Source: Candidatus Shapirobacteria bacterium UBA2283 (GTDB lineage: Bacteria > Patescibacteriota > Microgenomatia > UBA12405). Taken from it: a stretch of 8,734 nucleotides of DNA. The notes below the pieces were generated by a model. The model did not search any database. It was given only the letters and a program-made list of their open reading frames with translations, and had not been told where the DNA came from. The stretch is taken from the NCBI GenBank assembly GCA_002345725.1, contig DDWP01000043.1:10275-19008 (forward strand), written 5' to 3'. A program made the translations under genes and the position numbers. Below, piece after piece: positions 1 through 5,135 of this stretch; position 1 is the first letter of the stretch; every line of letters begins with the position of its first letter.

Positions 1-423
1 GGGTTTACTTTGGTAGAGCTTTTGGTAGCGATATCTATTATGGCCGTATTGATGGCAGTATTGTTGCCAAACTTGATGGGAGCGAGAGAGAGAGCGAGAG
101 ATTCACAGAGAATACAAAACTTAAATTCAATGAAAGATGGTTTGAGAATTTATTATAACGATAACCAAGCTTATCCGACAGGAACGGCGGTGATGCTGGG
201 GAGTGGGTTTTCTGGTTATTATCAAGATGTTGTCTCTATCGGTTATACCTATGACTATTATCAGACAAAAAATGGTGATGGGTTTGTATTGACCGTTGGA
301 CTAGAATCCAGGGTACCTGACGCAGGAGAATCTCAACTTAAATGTGGAGCGCAGCTGTTAAATGTTTGTGGTACTGGCACTGGGACGACATGTCCGGACG
401 TGTTTGCAGTATGTGCGAATTAA
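1..423 (+). CDS. Type IV pilin-like protein, GspG/PilA type (5' end outside window)
   Basis: The window opens exactly at the prepilin cleavage site: codon 1 is the -1 Gly, followed by FTLVELLV with Glu at +5 of the mature protein, then a hydrophobic helix to about residue 23. This is the class III signal cut and N-methylated by a PilD-type prepilin peptidase. The start codon and short basic leader lie upstream. After the helix comes ARERARDSQRIQ...YYNDNQAYPT, the amphipathic helix plus 'YP' turn typical of GspG/major-pilin-like proteins. The remainder is a small Tyr/Gly-rich globular domain with four Cys near the C-terminus (KCGAQ, NVCGT, TTCPD, AVCAN), probably two disulfides. About 139 mature residues is a normal pilin length. 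Together with the next two genes it forms a row of pilin paralogues. Whether it is the major pilin or a minor one cannot be decided here. Confidence 0.9.
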   Translation, partial: GFTLVELLVAISIMAVLMAVLLPNLMGARERARDSQRIQNLNSMKDGLRIYYNDNQAYPTGTAVMLGSGFSGYYQDVVSIGYTYDYYQTKNGDGFVLTVGLESRVPDAGESQLKCGAQLLNVCGTGTGTTCPDVFAVCAN

Positions 424-430
424 AAAATCC

Positions 431-472
431 TAAATTCTAAACTCTAAATTCTAAAAATTAAAACAAAAAATG
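431..472 (+). repeat. A-rich heptamer tandem array ending in the start codon of the second pilin
   Basis: Six consecutive 7-bp units fill the gap after the first pilin: TAAATTC, TAAACTC and TAAATTC, then three A-richer variants. The last unit, AAAAATG, contains the ATG at 470. The period is 7 with no spacer. The first five units have no G on the + strand, so the leader cannot form G-C pairs. The leader codons of the next gene continue the same A-rich texture to about 486. No Shine-Dalgarno sequence precedes the ATG. Confidence 0.8.
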
Positions 473-898
473 AAAACAAAAAATGCTGGGTTTACGTTGT
501 TTGAATTGTTGGTAAGCATATCGATTATTGCGATATTGGTGGCAGTGGCGACGGCTTCTTTTTCTTCGGCTCAAAGAAAAGCTAGAGATGCAAAAAGAAT
601 CCAAGATATTGAGGCGGTGAGAAAAGCAGCAGAACAATACTATATGTTGAGTAACGCTAATTATCCGACAGTATCGGGTGTGGGAGTGTCGTGGGCAGTA
701 GGTAGTCAGACTGTGTTGGAATCGTGGCCAAGTGATCCTAAAGGGGTGGGTTATACGGCTTATGTGCCGACTTTGACGGCGTCTACTTATTGTGTCTGTG
801 CCGCCTTGGAAAGCGGAAATGGTAACTCGACAACTTCTGGCTGTAATTTTGTTGCAGCAGGGACAAAAAACTGGTTTTGTGTTAGAAATCAACAATGA
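470..898 (+). CDS. Type IV pilin-like protein, GspG type
   Basis: This 142-residue prepilin has the leader MKTKNAG, cleavage after Gly7, then FTLFELLVSI with Glu at +5 and a hydrophobic helix to about residue 29. It continues AQRKARDAKRIQDIEAVRKAAEQYY, then NYPT, then WPSDPKGVGYTAY. The YP...DPK...Y order is that of GspG-like pseudopilins and major pilins of CPR-type pili. The C-terminal part has four Cys (two in YCVCA, then SGCN and WFCV), likely disulfide-bonded. The ATG at 470 gives an ideal 7-residue leader. There is no Shine-Dalgarno site; the start is the end of a heptamer array. The stop overlaps the next possible start (ATGA, 895-898), so translation may be coupled. It is a paralogue of the genes on both sides. 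Confidence 0.92.
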   Translation: MKTKNAGFTLFELLVSISIIAILVAVATASFSSAQRKARDAKRIQDIEAVRKAAEQYYMLSNANYPTVSGVGVSWAVGSQTVLESWPSDPKGVGYTAYVPTLTASTYCVCAALESGNGNSTTSGCNFVAAGTKNWFCVRNQQ

Positions 899-1296
899 TA
901 AAGAAAAACTTAAAACTCAAAATGCAAAACTCAAAAAAGAATGGCGGGTTTACGATGATTGAACTAATAGTGGTGATCACTATAATTGCGGTGATGACAA
1001 TAGTGGCAATGGTCAACTATGGTGGTGTCAATAGAAAGTCTCGAGATGGTAGGAGAATGGCTGATCTGGAAAAATATAGAGTGGCCTTGGAGATTTCTAG
1101 ACAAATTGGGTCGACTTATCCAGCATCTTTGAATAGTTTGGTAGGTATGAATTTGATAAATGAGATATCGACTGATCCTAAGACTGGGTCGGATTATACT
1201 TATGTTAGTACTGGTTATACTTATACTTTATCGGCAGTTATGGAAGATACTGGTTCGACTAACGTACCTGGAGCTTATCAGGTAACGAATCCGTAA
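895..1296 (+). CDS. Type IV pilin-like protein, GspG type, with two possible starts
   Basis: The prepilin signal is NGG followed by FTMIELIVVITII, with Glu at +5. The helix is followed by NRKSRDGRRMADLEKYRVAL, then TYPASLNSLV, then TDPKTGSDYTYVSTGYTYTL, the same YP...DP...Y.Y order as the other GspG-like genes. It has no Cys, unlike its two upstream paralogues. There are two candidate starts. ATG at 895 overlaps the previous stop as ATGA and gives an unusually long 18-residue leader. ATG at 922 gives MQNSKKNGG, a normal 9-residue leader, and lies inside a heptamer array. The second fits the family better; the first fits translational coupling. Length is 133 or 124 residues. Role: subunit or pseudopilin of an envelope-spanning pilus. 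Confidence 0.9.
   Translation: MIKKNLKLKMQNSKKNGGFTMIELIVVITIIAVMTIVAMVNYGGVNRKSRDGRRMADLEKYRVALEISRQIGSTYPASLNSLVGMNLINEISTDPKTGSDYTYVSTGYTYTLSAVMEDTGSTNVPGAYQVTNP
904..938 (+). repeat. A-rich heptamer array inside the 5' end of the third pilin gene
   Basis: Five 7-bp units run from 904 to 938: AAAAACT, TAAAACT, CAAAATG, CAAAACT, CAAAAAA. They lie in the leader-coding part of the third pilin if translation starts at 895. The third unit carries ATG 922, the alternative start. Because 7 is not a multiple of 3, gain or loss of one unit would shift the frame from 895 but not from 922. Confidence 0.75.
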
Positions 1297-1303
1297 AGGA
1301 CTA

Positions 1304-1331
1304 TTTACGAAGTACGATTTATGATTTATGA
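1304..1331 (+). repeat. TTTAYGA heptamer array containing the start codon of the FimT-like gene
   Basis: Four 7-bp units run head to tail: TTTACGA, AGTACGA, TTTATGA, TTTATGA. The last unit contains the true start ATG 1328. The third contains an out-of-frame ATG at 1321 that would encode only four residues before a stop. The family differs in sequence from the AAAACTY arrays but has the same period and the same position relative to the start codon. Just upstream, GTAAA (1293-1297) and TTTAC (1304-1308) form a short inverted repeat across the preceding stop codon. Confidence 0.65.
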
Positions 1332-1819
1332 ATAAAAAAAACGGTTTTACGCTGATTGAACTGATGGTGGCGATTACTGTGTCGATGATAATGATGACAG
1401 GTTTAGGACTGTCGATTAATAATTATTATAATGTAGAGAAAATCAACCAAACTAATGGAGATTTGGTGTCGTTAATATCCTTGGCAAGAAATTTGGCAGT
1501 GACAAATCAGCGTCCGGCTGGTTTTACTGAAGATCTTGGGAGAGTAGTAGTAAATGTAAATAGTAATGGGTTAGTAGAGGCTTTTGCTTATGGTAACGTG
1601 TCGGGAATCGGAGGGAGTTATTTTTCTAAAGATATCGCCGATAATCGAGTGTCGACAACTATCTCGGGAGATTTGCGGTTTGTGGCTGGGACAGGTAAAT
1701 TGGTAGATAACTTTGGTAACTTATTGCCGTCTAGCACGGAGATTGGGATAGTCATTGCTTCTGAAGATGTGGGGGAGACAAGACAGGTAATAATTACATC
1801 TTTGGGGACAATAAAATGA
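1328..1819 (+). CDS. Pseudopilin, GspH/FimT-like
   Basis: This 163-residue prepilin has leader MNKKNG, cleavage after Gly6, then FTLIELMVAITVSMIMMTGLGLSI with Glu at +5. The mature region reads NGDLVSLISLARNLAVTNQRPAGF, resembling the 'long helix with SLARN.A' region of GspH/FimT-type pseudopilins, then a beta-rich domain (VVVNVNSNG, YGNVSG, LRFVAGTGKL, IGIVIASED) and a final VIITSLGTIK strand. That 'I..LG.I' ending is common in GspH/FimU-like proteins. It is longer than the three upstream GspG-like pilins and has no Cys. FimT/GspH proteins belong to the minor pseudopilin complex that primes pilus assembly. Its stop overlaps the next start (ATGA, 1816-1819), tying it to the GspI-like gene. 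Confidence 0.85.
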   Translation: MNKKNGFTLIELMVAITVSMIMMTGLGLSINNYYNVEKINQTNGDLVSLISLARNLAVTNQRPAGFTEDLGRVVVNVNSNGLVEAFAYGNVSGIGGSYFSKDIADNRVSTTISGDLRFVAGTGKLVDNFGNLLPSSTEIGIVIASEDVGETRQVIITSLGTIK

Positions 1820-2223
1820 AAGGACAATCTTTAATTGAAGTTGTATTCTCTATAGGATTGGTAATATTGGTAATAACAGGGATTGCGATGTTGTTGGTAA
1901 ATATAGTCGGGGCAAGGACAAAAAGTCATGAAAGATTAAGAACGGTGGAGTTGTCGCAGGTGGTGATGGAAAATTTGTTATCTACTAAGAATTCTAATCC
2001 GACAGAGTTTTGGGACCTTGGTTCATCGTTCTGGATACAAAATAAAGATGTGTCTTTGACTAATCCTAGTTTTCCTAATTATGATTATATGGTGAGGGTG
2101 ACTCCAAACTCGACTAGTGGTTGTAATCCGACGAGTTGTTTTGATGTGGTGGTGAGCGTGGGGTGGAGTGGTAGTCCTGATGGGAGTAGAAATGAGTTTA
2201 ATAGATTCTTTGGAAGAATATAG
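1816..2223 (+). CDS. Pseudopilin, GspI/PilV-like
   Basis: This 135-residue protein begins MKG followed by QSLIEVVFSIGLVILVITGIAMLLV, a class III signal with a three-residue leader and Glu at +5. Mature +1 is Gln instead of Phe, as in many GspI/PilV-like pseudopilins of the 'GQSLIEV' kind. The following RTKSHERLRTVELSQVVMENLLSTKNS is the amphipathic helix. FPNYDYMVRVTPN and CFDVVVSVGWSG match the Y.V.V...W strands seen in GspI/PilV. Two Cys (GCNPTSC) probably pair. The start overlaps the upstream stop (ATGA), and GGGGA at 1804-1808 lies 7 bases before ATG, one of the few Shine-Dalgarno-like sites in the window. It probably forms a priming complex with the H-, J- and K-like subunits. Confidence 0.85.
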   Translation: MKGQSLIEVVFSIGLVILVITGIAMLLVNIVGARTKSHERLRTVELSQVVMENLLSTKNSNPTEFWDLGSSFWIQNKDVSLTNPSFPNYDYMVRVTPNSTSGCNPTSCFDVVVSVGWSGSPDGSRNEFNRFFGRI

Positions 2224-2235
2224 AGGGGTAAAGAT

Positions 2236-2270
2236 AAAACTCAAAACTCAAAACTTAAAAATCAAAATAT
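2236..2270 (+). repeat. A-rich heptamer array upstream of the GspJ-like gene
   Basis: Five 7-bp units run in perfect phase: AAAACTC, AAAACTC, AAAACTT, AAAAATC, AAAATAT. They occupy most of the 50-base gap between the GspI-like stop and ATG 2274. The tract has no G on the + strand. The ATG follows three bases after it, with no Shine-Dalgarno sequence. Confidence 0.8.
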
Positions 2271-2273
2271 AAG

Positions 2274-2783
2274 ATGAATAATAAAAAGACAGGGTTTACT
2301 TTGATTGAAATAGTAGTGGTGGTGGGAGTGTTGGGGTCGATTATCGTGACTGTGGCTTCGGTACTATTAAACTCGTTTAAAGCAAAAGCCAGAATAGAAG
2401 TGACTGACAAAATTGAAAGAAACGGAGGAATAGTGTTATCTGAATTAAAAAGTGGAGTGGTGAACGCATCGGGAATAGATATGCTTTGTGTGGGGAGCAC
2501 TTTGACTTATACTAGCTCGATTGATGGTGGAGTGACAAATTTGGTTTGCTATGAAGGAACAAAAATTGCCTCTGAGTCGGCAAATGGAGTGTTTGATTTG
2601 ACCAGCAGTGATGTGGCTGTGTCGGGGTGTAATAATTTTGTCCAGTGTGATCTGTATTCTGGATCGACAGATAGGACAACTCAAGTGGATTTTGTGTTTG
2701 GACTTATTGCGGGAGATGCTCAGGCTGGGGCCGGCCAGCAGGTAAATCGTCAGTTTCAATCGACGATTGTGGTGAGGAATTAG
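2274..2783 (+). CDS. Pseudopilin, GspJ/PilW-like
   Basis: This 169-residue prepilin has leader MNNKKTG, cleavage after Gly7, then FTLIEIVVVVGVLGSIIVTVASVLLNSF with Glu at +5. The next stretch, KARIEVTDKIERNGGIVLSELKSGV, resembles the GspJ/PilW region (helix, R.G..VL..L). Beta-strand-rich sequence follows, with four Cys (LCVG, VCYE, GCNN, QCDL) that could form two disulfides. The end, VNRQFQSTIVVRN, matches the 'F.ttv.lRN' C-terminus common in PilW/GspJ-like proteins. It follows the H- and I-like genes in canonical order. It is the last gene before a 357-base non-coding stretch, so the operon may end here or be interrupted. Confidence 0.85.
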   Translation: MNNKKTGFTLIEIVVVVGVLGSIIVTVASVLLNSFKAKARIEVTDKIERNGGIVLSELKSGVVNASGIDMLCVGSTLTYTSSIDGGVTNLVCYEGTKIASESANGVFDLTSSDVAVSGCNNFVQCDLYSGSTDRTTQVDFVFGLIAGDAQAGAGQQVNRQFQSTIVVRN

Positions 2784-2918
2784 AGGAGTGGCGATGGCAG
2801 TGCCAGCCCCAGTCCCCTATTGGTTTGAATAAATAATCTTTGGTTTCGAGACTACAGTAGAGGCCTAATTATGAAGCATAAAAACCACGAAGATGAACTT
2901 GCTGATGGTGGCTTATAA

Positions 2919-2982
2919 CAATGGTGTCACTGTTGATAACAGTCAATAACTGTCTGTTCTAGGTTGAGGATAGTGACAATTG
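2919..2982 (+). other. Bulged inverted repeat with a competing inner hairpin
   Basis: CAAT (2919-2922) pairs with ATTG (2979-2982). After a GG bulge, TGTCACTGTT (2925-2934) pairs with 2969-2978 through eight Watson-Crick pairs and two G-T wobbles. Inside the loop ACAGT (2939-2943) pairs with ACTGT (2949-2953). Alternatively ACTGTT (2929-2934) pairs with AACAGT (2938-2943), which excludes both the outer stem's top and the inner hairpin. Whether it is transcribed is unknown. Confidence 0.4.
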
Positions 2983-3091
2983 CGCTGGTGAGGAAAAACA
3001 TGAGGGCTGATGGGGCCGCCAGAATCTGATTCGTTATTTAAATAATAACTTATGTTGGGGAGAAAATAAAACTATGTGTATTGGTTATGTA

Positions 3092-3103
3092 TATAATATT
3101 ATA
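3092..3103. promoter_or_regulatory. 12-bp perfect palindrome abutting the -35 box
   Basis: TATAATATTATA is a perfect palindrome ending two bases before the -35 hexamer of the lipoprotein promoter. The position suits an operator, but in AT-rich DNA a chance palindrome is quite possible. It also contains a TATAAT hexamer without a good matching -35. Confidence 0.3.
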
Positions 3104-3105
3104 GG

Positions 3106-3134
3106 TTGTAAAAAAGTAGTACTAATGATATAAT
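3106..3134 (+). promoter_or_regulatory. Sigma70-type promoter for the lipoprotein gene, possibly leaderless
   Basis: TTGTAA (3106-3111), a 17-bp spacer and a consensus TATAAT (3129-3134) form a near-ideal vegetative promoter. Only six bases separate the -10 from ATG 3141, so transcription would start at or within a base or two of the start codon, giving a leaderless mRNA. No Shine-Dalgarno site exists, consistent with this. Start-site mapping is lacking. Confidence 0.6.
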
Positions 3135-3140
3135 TTATCA

Positions 3141-4502
3141 ATGAGAAAAGAAATAGAAATTACTGCTAGATTGTCAGTGGGGGCTATGCTTATGTTTAGT
3201 GGTTGTGCGCCGACTCGTGAGGCATTGATGATAGATAGGCAGGTTGCTGCTGGATTGGGTGATTACGCTGAGGGAGCGAATAGAAATCTTGACTTAGTTG
3301 ATAAGGCTTGTAAAGAGGTACCAGGATATATTTCTGGGACTGAAAAGATAGCTCAATTCGTGGGTGCTGATGGTAGACTTCATGGTTGGGCTTTTTGTGA
3401 CGGTGACGGTGGGACTTGGGTGGCTGGACATATGAGTGAAGGTAAAACTTTTGTACCCGTAGTAGAAAGATTTGTGTACACTACAGGTACTGACGCGGCA
3501 GGGAACTCCGGGACATTGTTTGGTTATGTACAAGACGGTGAAACTTTTGGTGTTTATGAGGTAGTTAATGGTGTTAGACAAGTTGTCCATCCTGATGATC
3601 CTAATATTGTAAAGGTTATTCCGAATGGTGGTGAGGCGAAATTTTGGGAGGAAGTGGTTAAATCTGCCACTGGTGCCACTGATGTTGCTGCTGCCCCAGA
3701 AGAATCTACTCCTACAGATAAGCCAAATACCCCGACTTCTACCGAAGAAGCATCTGCGACGGCGTCGGCTACTAAAACTGATACCCCGACTGCTAAACCA
3801 AGTGAAACTGCGACTGGAGAGGTAGATCCCAGTGAGACTCCCTTACCCTCTGATGGGGATATAACACTTGAAAAAATGATAAAGATTCCTAAAAATAAGT
3901 CGGAGATTAAGACAAGTTGTGCAAAGTCCCCTGACATGTTTACAGACAGTGAAGGGTTTGAGAAAGCTCTGACGGAGTACACGACACTCATTGAAACAAA
4001 TATTATTCCTACACATACAGGACCAGTTCTAACACCGGGAGTTGGTGTTGGTTTGGGGTCTGACGGTGTATTTTTGACTCAAGGAGCAGAAGTTAGCCCT
4101 GTCGCGTGTTTGGATGCTGACGGTAATTTAGTCTTTAGTTTTATTGCTAAAAATGGTGATAATACTTTGTCAGCAATGCATGTGGCTTTAGATAAAGATC
4201 AAAAAAACTATAACGTCAGTAGCAGAATTGCTTTGGCTGATGTTTTGAATAACTTGCCAATTTCTATCCAAGACAATAGTACTACAATTGAACTTGCTAC
4301 TAAACCTGAAAAAAAGACTAACTCTTTGGATAACACCAACTTCTCACAATCTTTTTGGAAGAGTAGGGGGGAAGTTCATACAGAGGTTTTTGATTGGCTT
4401 AGTGGTAAACAAAAATGGAATAGTAAAAAAGTCGTCTTGTTGAGAACTTTTTACCGCGCTTCTGGTGGTCCTTCACAGATCTCACCTGTCGTGAAGCCGT
4501 GA
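3141..4502 (+). CDS. Predicted lipoprotein with Thr/Pro-rich linker, function unknown
   Basis: This 453-residue protein matches no family I recognise. The N-terminus is a short signal peptide with a hydrophobic core (LSVGAMLMF) ending in FSGC, so Cys22 is a plausible lipobox cysteine and the mature protein would be membrane-anchored outside the cell. Phe at -3 is less usual than Leu, and the n-region has two Glu, so the lipoprotein call is moderate. Residues 23-180 form a beta-rich domain (GRLHGWAFCDGDGGTWVAGH, FGYVQDGETFGVYEV). Residues about 186-240 are a low-complexity Thr/Pro/Ser/Glu/Ala linker. Residues about 241-453 form a second domain ending SGGPSQISPVVKP. Besides Cys22 there are C57 and C86 in the first domain and C260 and C323 in the second, possibly one disulfide each. 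It has its own promoter. Its place between pseudopilins and a giant Cys-rich protein suggests a surface role linked to the pilus; that is inference. Confidence 0.75.
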   Translation: MRKEIEITARLSVGAMLMFSGCAPTREALMIDRQVAAGLGDYAEGANRNLDLVDKACKEVPGYISGTEKIAQFVGADGRLHGWAFCDGDGGTWVAGHMSEGKTFVPVVERFVYTTGTDAAGNSGTLFGYVQDGETFGVYEVVNGVRQVVHPDDPNIVKVIPNGGEAKFWEEVVKSATGATDVAAAPEESTPTDKPNTPTSTEEASATASATKTDTPTAKPSETATGEVDPSETPLPSDGDITLEKMIKIPKNKSEIKTSCAKSPDMFTDSEGFEKALTEYTTLIETNIIPTHTGPVLTPGVGVGLGSDGVFLTQGAEVSPVACLDADGNLVFSFIAKNGDNTLSAMHVALDKDQKNYNVSSRIALADVLNNLPISIQDNSTTIELATKPEKKTNSLDNTNFSQSFWKSRGEVHTEVFDWLSGKQKWNSKKVVLLRTFYRASGGPSQISPVVKP

Positions 4503-4513
4503 TGTATAGATGG

Positions 4514-4544
4514 TTGCTTTCAGTGGATCTATATGGTTGAATTA
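4514..4544 (+). promoter_or_regulatory. Candidate promoter/shared element upstream of the small membrane protein
   Basis: TTGCTT (4514-4519), 17 bases, then TTGAAT (4537-4542), six bases before GTG 4549. The hexamers are weak, but spacing and distance to the start copy the lipoprotein promoter. The 11-mer TGGTTGAATTA (4534-4544) recurs at 5070-5080 with a TTGYTT at the same distance upstream. Confidence 0.35.
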
Positions 4545-4548
4545 ACTA

Positions 4549-5022
4549 GTGAAAATAGACAGAGTGTATATCGTTTATGGACTTATCGTATTATTTCTTT
4601 TGGTAGGAATATTTGCTTTGTGGCCAAGAAATAAAATAAGTTTTAATAAAATTCAAGATATATCTCAAATTGATGGTCCTGTTGTAGAAATTGCAGAGGG
4701 TGATAAGAGAGAAACAGCTAAGAATATAAACGGAACTGTGCTTAATTGGAACGGAGAGAGTGATGTCTTGAGTGCTAATGTTGATGGAAAAAAGTTTGAT
4801 TTTCAAATTGATCCGGAATTTACCTTGGTAACTGTGACCAGAGCAGATAATAAGGGGAAAGAATTCAAAATGAATGAAGTAAGAAAATCTATAAATCCAA
4901 AAGAATGGCAAACAGCTTTTTGTATGGGGGATAAAGTTGTCTTGCTACTAGACTTAGAGACAACGAAAGTTAAATGGATAATGAATACTGGGGCTCGAGT
5001 GTGTGGTTATAAATGGAGATAG
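4549..5022 (+). CDS. Small single-pass membrane protein, function unknown
   Basis: This 157-residue protein has one N-terminal membrane segment, about residues 7-24 (YIVYGLIVLFLLVGIFAL), followed by WPRNK. The remainder is a mostly polar, beta-rich extracytoplasmic domain: NGTVLNWNGESDVLSANVDGKK, then FDFQIDPEFTLVTVTR. This resembles small OB-like barrels in general shape, but I do not recognise the family. Two Cys (C125 and C152) flank the C-terminal strands and may pair. The start is GTG at 4549: an in-frame TAA lies two codons upstream, no ATG fits the membrane segment, and there is no Shine-Dalgarno site. It lies 46 bases after the lipoprotein gene and 113 bases before the Cys-rich protein. 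It is probably co-regulated with them, perhaps as an anchor or assembly partner (inference). Confidence 0.7.
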   Translation: MKIDRVYIVYGLIVLFLLVGIFALWPRNKISFNKIQDISQIDGPVVEIAEGDKRETAKNINGTVLNWNGESDVLSANVDGKKFDFQIDPEFTLVTVTRADNKGKEFKMNEVRKSINPKEWQTAFCMGDKVVLLLDLETTKVKWIMNTGARVCGYKWR

Positions 5023-5049
5023 AAACTGTTAATAAGTTGATGTATTAGA

Positions 5050-5084
5050 TTGTTTTTTGATGTTTGGTGTGGTTGAATTATAGT
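5050..5084 (+). promoter_or_regulatory. Candidate promoter for the Cys-rich surface protein gene
   Basis: Two overlapping readings exist. TTGTTT (5050-5055)-N17-TTGAAT (5073-5078) mirrors the element at 4514-4544. TTGATG (5057-5062)-N16-TATAGT (5079-5084) has the better -10. Either would give a 5' leader of roughly 45-50 bases before ATG 5136. The rest of the 113-base gap has no stable hairpin or terminator. Confidence 0.45.
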
Positions 5085-5135
5085 AATGAAGTTGGATAGA
5101 TGTCCTGTAATTTGTGAATTTGTGGAAATAACAAA

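Larger units (their letters stand above)
2784..3140. other. Long intergenic region with inverted repeats and a promoter
   Basis: No convincing ORF is present on either strand, only peptides such as 15 codons from 2871 and 19 from 3073. There is no tRNA-like cloverleaf and no GC hairpin with a T-run after the GspJ-like gene. It holds a bulged inverted repeat (2919-2982), two adjacent hairpin-forming palindromes (3022-3032, centre T; 3033-3049, GTTATT/AATAAC), a 12-bp AT palindrome (3092-3103) and a sigma70-like promoter (3106-3134). Its base texture is mixed, unlike the heptamer spacers elsewhere. It could be a regulatory leader, a structured RNA or decayed sequence at the edge of an insertion. 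Confidence 0.6.

Noticed and set aside
458..895. Long minus-strand ORF opposite the second pilin, and similar minus-strand ORFs throughout
   Set aside because: They lie antisense to well-supported pilin or surface-protein genes, are rich in Ser/His/Arg/Ile from reversed codons, and show no domain or signal.
2139..2340. G-rich runs on the + strand that could form two-layer G-quadruplexes
   Set aside because: The runs come from Val/Gly codons (GTG, GGT, GGG) in pilin genes on a G-biased coding strand; only GG pairs are regular, so the case is weak.
2784..2840. Rho-independent terminator after the GspJ-like gene
   Set aside because: TGGC/GCCA and TGGCAGTGCCA pairings are short or have an impossible loop, and no T-run follows.
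2871..2918. 15-codon ORF starting MKHKNHEDELADGG in the intergenic gap
   Set aside because: Too short, no Shine-Dalgarno site and no recognisable motif; it overlaps no conserved feature I can name.
3073..3132. 19-codon ORF starting MCIGYVYN just before the lipoprotein
   Set aside because: It overlaps the strong promoter and has no initiation signal; chance ORF.
2784..3140. tRNA or rRNA fragment in the intergenic gap
   Set aside because: No T-loop GTTCRA box with flanking acceptor complementarity and no rRNA-like stretch was visible.
5023..5060. Terminator after the small membrane protein (T-run at 5053-5058)
   Set aside because: The only upstream stem is AACT/AGTT, 4 bp and AT-rich, not next to the T-run.
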